Shown in pieces: positions 42,361 to 51,900 of a stretch of 56,374 nucleotides of DNA. Below the pieces are notes generated by a model, which was not told the DNA's origin, ran no database searches, and saw only the letters and a program-made list of their open reading frames with translations. Made by a program: the position numbers and the translations under genes. The DNA lies in contig SFGN01000029.1 in the NCBI GenBank assembly GCA_004556565.1, positions 1 through 56,374 of the forward strand, read 5' to 3'. The DNA is from Lachnospiraceae bacterium (GTDB lineage Bacteria > Bacillota_A > Clostridia > Lachnospirales > Lachnospiraceae). Every line of letters begins with the position of its first letter. The stretch's first letter is position 1.

Positions 42361-42675
42361 TTAATCAATCACTTCAACTTTGCCTTTTCCGACTTTAGCA
42401 ACACGGTGCTTCTCATCTCCGTCCACCTGGAATCCTACTCTTACAGCTTTTCCTTTATGAACATACATAACGTTGGAAGCATCAATATATCCTTCTGTAC
42501 GGATGATTCCGCCGTTCTGGTTTGCCATGCTCGGCTTTGTGTGCTTTGTAAGCATGTTAACGCCCTCAACAAGAACCTTTCCGTCTTTTACTGCGATAAC
42601 CTTGCCTTCACTGTCTTTATCTTTTCCGGCGATAACTCTTACGCGATCACCTTTTTTAATTTTCATCGTTGACAT
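42361..42675 (-). CDS. rplX: 50S ribosomal protein L24
   Basis: Assembly-initiating protein with an N-terminal KOW motif: MSTMKIKKGDRVRVIAGKDK, then GKVIAVKDGKVLVEGVNM. The start at 42675 has GGAGGTG seven bases upstream; a GTG three codons earlier lies inside that site. 104 residues, normal length, between rplN and rplE. Confidence 0.97.
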   Translation of the reverse strand: MSTMKIKKGDRVRVIAGKDKDSEGKVIAVKDGKVLVEGVNMLTKHTKPSMANQNGGIIRTEGYIDASNVMYVHKGKAVRVGFQVDGDEKHRVAKVGKGKVEVID

Positions 42676-42688
42676 ACCCGGCACCTCC

Positions 42689-43057
42689 TTACAGTACTTC
42701 CGGAGCCAAAGAAACGATCTTCATGAAATGTTTCTCTCTCAGCTCTCTTGCTACTGGTCCAAAAATACGTGTTCCACGTGGATTTAAATCATCTTTAATA
42801 ATTACAGCGGCATTCTCGTCGAATCTGATGTAGGAACCATCTTTACGGCGTGCGCCTTTTACAGTACGAACAACTACAGCTTTCACAACGTCGCCCTTTT
42901 TAACAACGCCGCCTGGTGTTGCATCTTTTACAGTAGCAACGATCACATCTCCGATACTTGCATATCTTCTTGTAGAACCACCAAGTACACGGATGCATAA
43001 CAATTCTTTTGCGCCTGTATTGTCTGCCACTCTAAGTCTACTTTCCTGCTGAATCAT
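42689..43057 (-). CDS. rplN: 50S ribosomal protein L14
   Basis: Beta-barrel protein at the subunit interface. MIQQESRLRVADNTGAKELL and the later RGTRIFGPVARELREKHFMK are signature stretches. 122 residues, exactly the family length. It follows rpsQ with a 42-base spacer and a good AGGAGG-type site. Confidence 0.98.
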   Translation of the reverse strand: MIQQESRLRVADNTGAKELLCIRVLGGSTRRYASIGDVIVATVKDATPGGVVKKGDVVKAVVVRTVKGARRKDGSYIRFDENAAVIIKDDLNPRGTRIFGPVARELREKHFMKIVSLAPEVL

Positions 43058-43099
43058 CAGGTAAACCTCCTTTTATTACTTGTTTTACGGACAAATATA

Positions 43100-43357
43100 T
43101 TATTTTGCCCTCTCCATGATTTCTACAAGTCTCCATCTCTTGTCTTTAGATAACGGCCTTGTTTCCATAACTTTAACTTTATCGCCAATTCTGCACTCAT
43201 TGTTTTCATCATGTGCTTTCAGTTTATAAGTTCTCTTTACGATTTTCTTATAAAGCGGATGCTTAACGTGGTCTTCGACTGCAACAACGATTGTCTTGTC
43301 CATTTTGTCGCTGACAACCCTGCCGACACGTGTTTTTCTCAAATTTCTTTCTTCCAC
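43100..43357 (-). CDS. rpsQ: 30S ribosomal protein S17
   Basis: OB-fold protein that joins several 16S rRNA helices. MEERNLRKTRVGRVVSDKMD, HVKHPLYKKIVKRTYKLKAH and VMETRPLSKDKRWRLVEI are all typical. 85 residues, normal length. It follows rpmC. Confidence 0.97.
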   Translation of the reverse strand: MEERNLRKTRVGRVVSDKMDKTIVVAVEDHVKHPLYKKIVKRTYKLKAHDENNECRIGDKVKVMETRPLSKDKRWRLVEIMERAK

Positions 43358-43413
43358 GGCTATACCCCTTTCAAAATGTTTTGTTCTAAGAAAGTATTTC
43401 TGTCAGACTCTGA

Positions 43414-43623
43414 TTAAGCCCTTTTTGCTTCAGCAATCAATGTCTGGATACGAGCAATGTTCTTTCTGACTTCTTTGATCCTGCTTGTATTGTCTAACTG
43501 ATTTGTTGCATTCTGGAATCTGAGATTAAAAAGTTCTTTCTTAGCAGCTACTAATTCTTCATTCAGTTCCTCAACGGATTTTCCTCTTAATTCGTCTACA
43601 AATGTTTTAATTTTCACTGTCAT
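43414..43623 (-). CDS. rpmC: 50S ribosomal protein L29
   Basis: A small helical hairpin protein at the exit-tunnel rim, near the docking site for trigger factor and SRP. The core LFNLRFQNATNQLDNTSRIK is typical. The ATG at 43623 (preceded by a weak AAGGCGG site) overlaps the end of rplP, so it is coupled to it. 69 residues. Confidence 0.95.
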   Translation of the reverse strand: MTVKIKTFVDELRGKSVEELNEELVAAKKELFNLRFQNATNQLDNTSRIKEVRKNIARIQTLIAEAKRA

Positions 43624-44044
43624 CACCGCCTTCTAATTCTGCGCGAGAAACGATTTTGCATTTGCAAGGTAACTTGTGCATTGCAAGACGAAGCGCTTCT
43701 CTTGCCACCTCTTCCGATACACCGGCAATCTCGAACATTACACGACCCGGCTTTACTACTGCAACCCAGTATTCCAATGTTCCTTTACCACTACCCATAC
43801 GTGTTTCTGCTGGTTTTGCTGTTACCGGTTTGTCCGGGAAAATTTTAATCCAGACTTTACCGCCACGCTTGATATAACGCGTCATGGCAACACGGGCTGC
43901 CTCAATCTGATTGGAACGAATCCAGCACGGCTCTGTTGCAATAATACCGTATTCACCATATGAAATCGTGTTACCTCTGAGGGCTTTTCCCTTCATAGTA
44001 CCACGGAACTGTTTACGACGTTTAACTCTTTTTGGCATTAACAT
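43607..44044 (-). CDS. rplP: 50S ribosomal protein L16
   Basis: Needed for A-site tRNA accommodation. The conserved PKRVKRRKQFRGTMKGKAL and MGSGKGTLEYWVAVVKPGRV regions are intact. 145 residues. Its ATG shares bases with the rpsC stop (TAATG), and its end overlaps rpmC. A second in-frame ATG two codons in is a possible start. Confidence 0.97.
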   Translation of the reverse strand: MLMPKRVKRRKQFRGTMKGKALRGNTISYGEYGIIATEPCWIRSNQIEAARVAMTRYIKRGGKVWIKIFPDKPVTAKPAETRMGSGKGTLEYWVAVVKPGRVMFEIAGVSEEVAREALRLAMHKLPCKCKIVSRAELEGGDDSEN

Positions 44045-44700
44045 TATTTATCGCTCCCTTCCTTTGCTCCTTTAGTCGGAAGAACTTCGCCTTTGTAAAT
44101 CCAAACTTTTACACCGACTTTTCCGTAAGTTGTGTCAGCTTCTGCGAATCCATAATCAATGTCTGCTCTCAGTGTCTGAAGCGGAATTGTACCCTCGCTG
44201 TAGAACTCGGTACGGGCCATATCAGCACCGCCGAGACGTCCTGCAACTGCTGTCTTGACACCAAGTGCTCCGCTCTTCATTGTCCTTGACATGCAGGATT
44301 TCATTGCACGTCTGAATGAAATACGGTTCTCAAGCTGCTGGGCAATGTTCTCAGCCACGAGCTGAGCGTCCTTGTCCGGTTTCTTGATTTCTTTAATATC
44401 GACTACAAGCTTCTTTGTTGTATATTTAGCAAGCTCTGCTTTGACCTTTTCGATCTCAGCACCGCCTTTTCCGATAACAACGCCCGGTTTTGCTGTATAT
44501 ACGGTCACTTTTACACGCTCAGATGCTCTTTCAATCTCGATTTTTGAAACGCCTGCGCTGTATAATCTCTTTTTAAGGAATTTTCTGATCTGATTGTCTT
44601 CTACCAGGTTGTCTGCGAAATCCTTTTCCGCATACCACTTGGAATCCCAGTCTTTGATAACTCCGACTCTTAAGCCATGAGGATTAACTTTCTGTCCCAT
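44044..44700 (-). CDS. rpsC: 30S ribosomal protein S3
   Basis: Head protein lining the mRNA entry channel. The N-terminal MGQKVNPHGLRVGVIKDWDS, the KH domain with GVVIGKGGAEIEKVK, and the C-terminal AVAGRLGGADMARTEFYSEG are all present over 218 residues. It lies nine bases after rplV. Confidence 0.98.
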   Translation of the reverse strand: MGQKVNPHGLRVGVIKDWDSKWYAEKDFADNLVEDNQIRKFLKKRLYSAGVSKIEIERASERVKVTVYTAKPGVVIGKGGAEIEKVKAELAKYTTKKLVVDIKEIKKPDKDAQLVAENIAQQLENRISFRRAMKSCMSRTMKSGALGVKTAVAGRLGGADMARTEFYSEGTIPLQTLRADIDYGFAEADTTYGKVGVKVWIYKGEVLPTKGAKEGSDK

Positions 44701-44709
44701 ATTGCCCTC

Positions 44710-45096
44710 CTATCTCTCATTAAGCACGATTGTGATGTGGCTCATTCTCTTCTCGATTCTGTAAGCCCTGCCCTGTGCTCTTGGTCTGATTCTCTTCATT
44801 GTCGGTCCTTTATTTGCATAGCATTCAGCAACATAAAGTTTATCAACACTCATACCGTTGTTGTTCTCTGCATTAGCGATCGCTGATTTTAATAATTTTT
44901 CTATTACGCGTGAAGCATATCTTGGATTATAAGCTAAAATACCAAGTGCTGTCTGTACATCCTTACCTCTGATGGCATCCAGTACGAAACAAGCTTTCTG
45001 AACTGACACTCTTGCATAGGAAATCTTAGCTGACGGCCTTGTATCTTTCTGCTCGTTTCTAATTCTCTTGATTTGGGATCTGTGTCCTTTTGCCAT
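44710..45096 (-). CDS. rplV: 50S ribosomal protein L22
   Basis: Lines the exit tunnel with its long beta hairpin, the macrolide-related site. The hairpin region RIRPRAQGRAYRIEKRMSHI and ASRVIEKLLKSAIANAENN are typical. It has 128 residues; the first 20 (RSQIKRIRNEQKDTRPSAK) form a basic extension beyond the E. coli protein. Confidence 0.97.
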   Translation of the reverse strand: MAKGHRSQIKRIRNEQKDTRPSAKISYARVSVQKACFVLDAIRGKDVQTALGILAYNPRYASRVIEKLLKSAIANAENNNGMSVDKLYVAECYANKGPTMKRIRPRAQGRAYRIEKRMSHITIVLNER

Positions 45097-45128
45097 GGAT
45101 GAACCCTCCTTCCGAATACATTTATCTA

Positions 45129-45410
45129 TTATCTAACTTTTGACTTCTTCTCGTCTTTGCCGTGGCCTCTGTATGTTCTGGTTGCCACGAACTCACCGAG
45201 CTTATGTCCAACCATATCTTCTGTAACGTACACCGGTACGTGCTTTCTTCCGTCATGTACAGCAAATGTGTGGCCTACGAATGACGGGAAGATTGTAGAA
45301 CGACGTGACCATGTCTTAATAACTGATTTATCACCTGCAGCGTTCATAGCATCTACTTTTTTGAGCAGGCTTTCGTCTGCGAATGGTCCTTTTTTAAGTG
45401 AGCGAGCCAT
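45129..45410 (-). CDS. rpsS: 30S ribosomal protein S19
   Basis: Head protein that pairs with S13 near the A and P sites. MARSLKKGPFADESLLKKVD, KTWSRRSTIFPSFVGHTFAV and the end ATRTYRGHGKDEKKSKVR are normal over 93 residues. Its contact partner S13 lacks its tail in this sequence. Confidence 0.98.
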   Translation of the reverse strand: MARSLKKGPFADESLLKKVDAMNAAGDKSVIKTWSRRSTIFPSFVGHTFAVHDGRKHVPVYVTEDMVGHKLGEFVATRTYRGHGKDEKKSKVR

Positions 45411-45437
45411 AGGTTCTAACCTCCTTGTAAAAACTAA

Positions 45438-46280
45438 TTATTTGATTCCTCTACCGTCTCTTCTTCTTACAATCAGCTTGTTAGAAGCTTTGTTTTTCTT
45501 GCGTGTCTTCAGGCCGAGTGCCGGTTTGCCCCACGGTGTGCACGGTCCCGGACGTCCGATACTTGTACGTCCTTCACCACCACCATGCGGATGGTCATTC
45601 GGGTTCATAACAGAACCGCGGACTGTCGGTCTGATTCCCATGTGGCGCTTACGTCCTGCTTTACCTACGTTGATCAGGTTGTGCTCTCCGTTGCCTACAA
45701 CTCCGATGGAAGCCCTGCAGTTAAGCGGAACCATTCTCATCTCACCTGACGGAAGTCTCAGTGTAGCATATTTTCCTTCTTTTGCCATCATCTGTGCGCT
45801 GTTTCCGGCTGAACGTACAAGCTGTCCGCCCTTGCCCGGATAAAGCTCGATATTGTGGATCTGGGTACCAACCGGGATTTCAGAAAGCGGCAGGCAGTTG
45901 CCTACTCTTACTTCTGCTTCCGGTCCGTTCATGACTTTCATTCCATCCTTCAGTCCTTCCGGAGCCAGGATGTAAGCCTTCTCACCGTCTGCGTAGCAGA
46001 TAAGCGCGATATTGGCTGTTCTGTTCGGATCATATTCGATTCCGATTACTGTAGCCGGAATTCCGTCTTTCTTTCTCTTAAAATCGATAATTCTGTATTT
46101 TCTCTTTGCTCCGCCTCCGCGGTGTCTTACTGTGATTTTACCCTGATTGTTACGACCAGCTTTTTTATTCTTAGACTGCAGCAGGGACTTCTCCGGTGTT
46201 TTCTTTGTGATTTCAGAGAAATCCGAACCTGTCATCTGTCTTCTGGAAGGTGTATATGGGTTATATGTTTTAATTCCCAT
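45438..46280 (-). CDS. rplB: 50S ribosomal protein L2
   Basis: Core protein near the peptidyl transferase centre. The start at 46280 has AAAGGAGAG upstream and gives MGIKTYNPYTPSRRQMTG. The C-terminal PHGGGEGRTSIGRPGP motif and RGVMNPxDHP-type stretch (seen as RGSVMNPNDHPHGGGEG) are conserved. 280 residues, standard. Confidence 0.98.
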   Translation of the reverse strand: MGIKTYNPYTPSRRQMTGSDFSEITKKTPEKSLLQSKNKKAGRNNQGKITVRHRGGGAKRKYRIIDFKRKKDGIPATVIGIEYDPNRTANIALICYADGEKAYILAPEGLKDGMKVMNGPEAEVRVGNCLPLSEIPVGTQIHNIELYPGKGGQLVRSAGNSAQMMAKEGKYATLRLPSGEMRMVPLNCRASIGVVGNGEHNLINVGKAGRKRHMGIRPTVRGSVMNPNDHPHGGGEGRTSIGRPGPCTPWGKPALGLKTRKKNKASNKLIVRRRDGRGIK

Positions 46281-46379
46281 TACTGTCTCTCCTTTCATTT
46301 CCTCTAATTATTCGTTTCACGGAATTGCACCGTATACATCTGACTGATATTTTAATCTTTTATCAATCCTCCGTGGATT

Positions 46380-46679
46380 TTACAGTCCCTCGAAAATCTC
46401 GATGTCTGCACTGTCAGCTGTAAGCTTTACGATTGCTTTTTTAGCCTTTGCAGTCTTGCCGAATGTCATTCCACGTCTTCTTGTCTTGCCGTCAAGATTC
46501 ATTGTGTTCACGCTCTCAACCTTTGTCCCGCTGAACATCTTCTCAACTGCTTCTTTAACCTGAGATTTTGTTGCCTCAGTGTGTACCATGAAGGTATATT
46601 TTTTATCTGCCATCTGTGCCATTGATTTCTCAGTGATCACCGGCTTAAGGATTACATCATAATACTGAATGTTTGCCAT
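46380..46679 (-). CDS. rplW: 50S ribosomal protein L23
   Basis: Exit-tunnel protein and docking site for trigger factor and SRP. It has YYDVILKPVITEKSMAQMAD near the start and the extended loop TMNLDGKTRRRGMTFG. 99 residues. The ATG overlaps the rplD stop by one base. Confidence 0.97.
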   Translation of the reverse strand: MANIQYYDVILKPVITEKSMAQMADKKYTFMVHTEATKSQVKEAVEKMFSGTKVESVNTMNLDGKTRRRGMTFGKTAKAKKAIVKLTADSADIEIFEGL

Positions 46680-47299
46680 TATGCATACACCTCCTCGATT
46701 GATGCTACAGCAGCTTTTGTTGCGATTACTGTATTGTATTTCAGAATGTCAAATACATTGAGTGTATTTACACGAGTTGTCTTAACATCCGGAATATTTC
46801 TTGCAGAGATCTCTGCATTCTTGTTTCCGTCCTCCAGAACGACCAGTGCTCTTGCAACGTCCAGATTGTTCAGCACTGCCTGGAATTTCTTTGTTTTGAT
46901 TTCATCAAATGCCAGCTCATCGATCACGATGAATTTCTTCTCTTCTACTCTGGAAGTAAGCGCTGACTTGAGAGCAGCTCTCTTTTCTTTTTTGTTCATC
47001 TTAAAAGAGTAGTCTCTCGGCACCGGAGCGAATACCACGCCGCCGCCTGTCCACTGCGGAGCTCTTGTTGAACCCTGTCTTGCATGACCTGTTCCCTTCT
47101 GTCTCCACGGCTTTTTCCCGCCTCCGGAAACTTCTGAACGTGTTTTCGCTTTCTGTGTTCCCTGGCGATTATTTGCAAGCTGGCTTACGACTGCCATGTG
47201 TACAAGATGTTCGTTAACTTCAACACCAAACACTGCATCGTTCAGTTCGATTGTACCAACTTCTTTACCTTCGATATTGTAAACAGATACGTTTGCCAT
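46679..47299 (-). CDS. rplD: 50S ribosomal protein L4
   Basis: Exit-tunnel protein; in E. coli also represses the S10 operon. The long tunnel loop appears as KPWRQKGTGHARQGSTRAPQ, followed by GGGVVFAPVPRDYSFKMNKK. 206 residues, typical. It lies between rplC and rplW, and its leader-binding role in Clostridia is not established here. Confidence 0.97.
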   Translation of the reverse strand: MANVSVYNIEGKEVGTIELNDAVFGVEVNEHLVHMAVVSQLANNRQGTQKAKTRSEVSGGGKKPWRQKGTGHARQGSTRAPQWTGGGVVFAPVPRDYSFKMNKKEKRAALKSALTSRVEEKKFIVIDELAFDEIKTKKFQAVLNNLDVARALVVLEDGNKNAEISARNIPDVKTTRVNTLNVFDILKYNTVIATKAAVASIEEVYA

Positions 47300-47330
47300 C
47301 TGTGTGTTCCTCCTTTCAATGTTTGTCAGA

Positions 47331-48014
47331 CTATCTTGCAGACTTTACTGCTTCTTTGATTGTTACGAGACATTTCTTAGGTCCCGGTACGGAGCCTTTT
47401 ACCAGCAATACATTGTTCTCGGCATCAACTCTTACAACTTCAAGATTCTGAACTGTGATCTGCTTGTTACCCATCTGACCTGGCATCTTCTTTCCTTTGA
47501 ATACTTTACTCGGATCGGATGCCGCACCGTTGGAACCAGCGTGGCGATGGAACTTGGAACCATGTGCCATCGGTCCTCTGCTCTGATTGTGACGCTTGAT
47601 TGCTCCCTGGAATCCTTTACCTTTGGAAATTGCCATTGCATCGATCTTATCCCCTGCGGCAAAGATATCTGCTTTGATTTCCTGTCCGAGAGTATAGTCT
47701 GCGGCATTTTCAAATTTGAATTCCCTTACATATCTTTTTCCAGAAACGCCTGCTTTTGCAAAGTGTCCTTGTTCAGCCTTTGTCACACCGTTTCTGTGTG
47801 CGATTTCTTTTCTGCCCAGTTTGTCTTTTGTGACGATTTTTTCTTTCTTGTCAACAAATCCTACCTGAACTGCACTATAGCCGTCGTTCTCAACCGTTTT
47901 AACCTGTGTAACAAAGCACGGGCCGGCCTGAAGAACGGTTACCGGAATCAATGTTCCGTCTTCGTTGAAGATTTGAGTCATTCCGACTTTTGTAGCTAAG
48001 ATAGCTTTCTTCAT
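47331..48014 (-). CDS. rplC: 50S ribosomal protein L3
   Basis: Reaches the peptidyl transferase centre with its loop. The start at 48014 follows AGGAGGTAATTATA and gives MKKAILATKVGMTQIFNEDG; an upstream-extended frame has no site. The conserved loop GFQGAIKRHNQSRGPMAHGS and GKKMPGQMGNK are present. 227 residues. Confidence 0.98.
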   Translation of the reverse strand: MKKAILATKVGMTQIFNEDGTLIPVTVLQAGPCFVTQVKTVENDGYSAVQVGFVDKKEKIVTKDKLGRKEIAHRNGVTKAEQGHFAKAGVSGKRYVREFKFENAADYTLGQEIKADIFAAGDKIDAMAISKGKGFQGAIKRHNQSRGPMAHGSKFHRHAGSNGAASDPSKVFKGKKMPGQMGNKQITVQNLEVVRVDAENNVLLVKGSVPGPKKCLVTIKEAVKSAR

Positions 48015-48081
48015 TATAATTACCTCCTGTGATTTACAGCGGAACGCTTCTGCGTTCATCCTAAATTATAGGATTGACTGT

Positions 48082-48399
48082 TTATTTTGTTTTCATTTTG
48101 ATATCAATTGCAACTCCTGCCGGCATCTCTAATCTGGACAGTGCATCAACTGTCTTAGATGTCGGTGCGATGATATCGATAAGTCTCTTATGAGTTCTCT
48201 GCTCGAACTGCTCTCTGGAATCTTTATATTTATGAACGGCTCTTAAAATTGTTACTACTTCCTTCTTTGTCGGAAGCGGTACCGGTCCGCTCACCTGTGA
48301 TCCATTCTTCTTAACAGTTTCGATGATTTTCTTAGCAGATGCATCTACCAGCTGGTGATCATATGCCTTCAATGTGATTCTCATTACTTGACTTGCCAT
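48082..48399 (-). CDS. rpsJ: 30S ribosomal protein S10
   Basis: First gene of the S10 cluster. S10 also acts as NusE in antitermination. SQVMRITLKAYDHQLVDASA, SGPVPLPTKKEVVTILR and EQFEQRTHKRLIDII match the family; 105 residues. AAGGAGGC lies upstream of the ATG. A leader of roughly 260 bases precedes it. Confidence 0.98.
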   Translation of the reverse strand: MASQVMRITLKAYDHQLVDASAKKIIETVKKNGSQVSGPVPLPTKKEVVTILRAVHKYKDSREQFEQRTHKRLIDIIAPTSKTVDALSRLEMPAGVAIDIKMKTK

Positions 48400-48665
48400 A
48401 AAAAAAGTCGCCTCCTTTTCGTACTATTGAACTTCAGTACGACAAGCGGTGACTGTACACTCTCCCGTGTGTGTCGTGAGAAACTCACACGTTGTTTCAT
48501 ACTTCTACCGTTGGCCTCTTCTTGCCCGGTGGTAAGCAGTAATCAGTTATGATTCGTACAGTGACTTGTCGCCAGTTTCCTAACTTGACATTCGCTCCAC
48601 GGAAAACCTGCCATTCTTCGCAACTCTGGCAGCAACCTCGCGCTTCACAGCTATCATGTCACAGC
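48400..48665 (-). promoter_or_regulatory. Leader of the S10 cluster, with inverted repeats
   Basis: About 260 untranslated bases separate the promoter from rpsJ. The minus strand reads GCGCGAGGTTGCTGCC early on, and later has several possible stems, including GTGTGAG with CTCACGACAC and a short GAC/GTC-rich part. It also carries the 13-base word CGACACACACGGG that occurs in the rpmJ-rpsM spacer. Long leaders that bind a ribosomal protein are common for this operon; which protein acts here is not known. Confidence 0.55.
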
Positions 48666-48671
48666 TCAATT

Positions 48672-48700
48672 AGTATACCGAATCATTCCTGATAATGCAA
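48672..48700 (-). promoter_or_regulatory. Promoter of the S10-spc ribosomal cluster
   Basis: On the minus strand TTGCAT and TATACT are separated by exactly 17 bases, about 275 bases before rpsJ. An AT-rich stretch lies just upstream, as in UP-element-bearing ribosomal promoters. Confidence 0.75.
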
Positions 48701-48880
48701 GGATTTTTTTATATTTTTTTAATTTTATTGTATTTTTTTCAATACAATTGTTGTAATGTGCGGATCATGCGCCCCCTGATACTTTCTGCCGCCTGTTATA
48801 TTACAATAATAACGTCCGGACTGCAAGCGGTAATGCTTCCAGGCGGCCATTGCAGACTGTTGGTATATTAGGTATAAAAC

Positions 48881-48912
48881 AAGAGAGCAGCCCATATAGG
48901 GACTACCCTCTT
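48881..48912 (-). terminator. Terminator of the GH2-B gene
   Basis: On the minus strand AAGAGGGTAGTCCC pairs imperfectly with GGGCTGCTCTCTT around a TATAT loop, followed by GTTTTAT. It lies about 85 bases after the GH2-B stop. The 48701-48880 stretch beyond holds nothing I can name apart from an AT-rich tract. Confidence 0.7.
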
Positions 48913-48998
48913 ATTCTATACGTCTTTACTGTCCTGAATCACTTTGTTTCATTCAAGGCAGTTTTTCTCTTTACTACTGCTTTGCTTGCTTTCTGTTA

Positions 48999-51900
48999 TT
49001 ATTCTTCAAGCAATGGAGCGTATCTCATAATAATGGTTGCCGCTTCAGCACGGTTTGTGTTACCCTGCGGATTCAGTTTTCCATTATCTCCTTTTATTAT
49101 CTCCTGTTCTACCGCCCACTTCATTGCATCCAATGCAAATCCATTTACCTGAGATGCATCCGGGAAGTCAGACAATTCTTCTTCTGTCTCGACATCAATA
49201 CCGAGTGATTTTGTATAACGATACAGAATCGTTGCCAGCTGCTCTCTTGTAATGTTGTCCGATGGTCCGAACAGTCCGCTGTCCGTATATCCGGTAATGA
49301 CTTTATTCTTGTATGCCCAGATTACAGCATCTGCAAACCAGTCATCTTCTTTCACATCCGGGAATATAACTTCAAACTCTACCTCAGGCTCGACCGCGAT
49401 CCTGTACAGGATAGTTGCGAACTGTGCCCTTGCAAGCTTATCCGACGGTCCGAATTTGTCATTTCCGTAACCACTCATCACGTTGTTTACATATGTCCAG
49501 TTACATGGATTGTAGAACCAGTCGTCAGTCTTAACATCGTCATAAACTTTCTCCGCACCGTAAACAGTTACTTTGATGCTTCCTGACTTGTCGCCTACGG
49601 TTGCCGTAATGGTTGCTACGCCCGGCCACATTGCCGTGATTTCTCCTGTTTCACCAACTTTCAGGACAGTTTCATCGGAGCTTTCCCACTTAATATTGTC
49701 TGCACCTGTTGCATTAGCAGGTGTTACTGTTACATGAAGACTGAGATCTTTACTTTCTTTAATAATGATATCATCAGTTTCTTTGTCAAATGTTACAGAC
49801 TCCGGCTTAATATTCTCGTCCGTCACAAGCTTCATAGCCTTGAACGCTTCTGTCAGTGCTGCCTGTGCATCATCAATCTCCTTCTGAGTCTTTGCAGATG
49901 CAAGAGCTTCCTTCGCTGCTGCAAGAGCTGATACAAAAGCTTCTTTCTCTGCACCGTCCTCATATTTGGACAGATCCACTTTATCCGCACCTGCGATTTC
50001 ATCCTGAAGGTCGGCAACCTCCAATACAGTCACTTTGAATGTCGCTTCTAATCCTTCATATGTTACTGTTATCGTCTGCTCGCCGGCTTTTTCTTTGTCA
50101 TACCCTGATACAACAACTTCATCATTCTTTACAGACTTCTCTGTGCTGTCGCTGTATACAGCCTTAACTTCCATTCCTGCTGTATCCAGTTCATCTCCCA
50201 CATGGTAAACAACCTTTGTCGGCGCCTTCACTGTAATACTTTCAAGTGTAGGCTCAACTTCTGCATCCGGTCCGTTAAAATCAAGCCACAGAACAACATT
50301 GGAATCACCGGCCTTTGCAGCTTCCATCTGTTCTGCCGTCAGTGCCCCACTGAAAACAACAACCTGGTCAAAGGTCAGCTCTGATTTTCTGTTTTCCTTC
50401 TGCGGTTCGTATCCTACTGCAAATGTATCATTTGACTTGTTGATGCTGTTTGTAATTGTTCCTTCACTCTCTTTGATAAGTTCTCCATCCACATAGAGTC
50501 TCAGCTTATCTACAGAATATGTTACGGAAATAGTATGCCATTTATCAAAGAAATCGCCTGTCAGATTTTCACTTGAAATCTGATTCCATGAAGAACCATT
50601 GCTGATAAATGCATCAATCGTTGTATAATTTGCCGAACTATTGTAGTAAATACGATATGCAAAGGAGTTATCTCCGATACTTGCAATCATATTATGCTTT
50701 TCATGGTTTTCAAATACACCCGTACCAGTCTGCTTACAGGATGCCGGTACATATACTCTGGAAGATACGGTAAATGCTTTTCCGCCTGTCATTGCATTGT
50801 TAACGATCTGATTTGGGTCAGTTATTGAGAAATATCCCTTCAATGCGTTGCCTGTGCCGTTCTCACCGTCTGTATACTGTGCTGTTGACGGAAGAACCGT
50901 ATCCAGATTATTTTTACCTGCATCATCGATCATGATAACATCTTCCGGCACTGTTACTTCGATTTCTGCCTCCGCCGACAGATTTTCTCCGTTTACATCC
51001 TTTGCTTTCAGATATATGATTGTACCTTCCGGTACTGTCTCTGCCACAGTTACAGTCGCTTTTGTACAATCAGCGGAATCAGCCTGAACGCTTACGCCCG
51101 GAATCGCATCTCCGAATTCATCTACAGCCCTCCATGTTACAGAAGTAATTGCTGCATTCTCATTGTCCGCTGACAGTGTGAATTCTTTAGATGTTCTTAT
51201 TTCCATTTCTGTCTTTTCCGGAGTAATGGAAACTGTATTGATCACTTCTTTTTCTTCAAACGCAATGTTCTCGAAATCTACCCACAGTTCTACGCTGTCA
51301 CTATCTGACGTAAGAGACGGGCTGTCACTGTACTGTGCTGCCACCTCTACTGACGTAAGAGCCTTATTATAAATCCGGACTGCTGAGAAGTCGGCCATGG
51401 AAGTTCTTCCGGTATCCGGGCATGCACCGATCGTAAAGTTGTAATCGGAATGTGCCACGCCTGAAGTTGTTCCGGTTGCCTTTTCCTGCAGAAGTACACC
51501 ATCCAGATATACACTAATCTGATCCGCATCCGCATCATAAATACCTACTACCTGGTGCTCATTATTCAGCCAGTTTGCTTTCTGCTCATCCGTCATTGTA
51601 TACTCGATCGGTCTCCATGAACCACCTGCATAGATATGGAAATCAATGGTTCCCTTTCTGGAGCGAAGCGCAAACGCATTGTCGCCTTTACCTGCAAACA
51701 TATTATAGGAAGGTTCACCTGTCGGTGTCACATATGTTTCAATAGTAAACGAAGTATTATCACCCTCCAATACCGGATTCAGCACATCATTAAATGGAAC
51801 CGCAAGCTGGCCGTTCATAATAACTTTGTCTCCGGATTTTTCAAATGCCGCAGTGTCAGCGTACGGAATCTTCAGGGCATTTTTGCTGGAATCCTGGATG

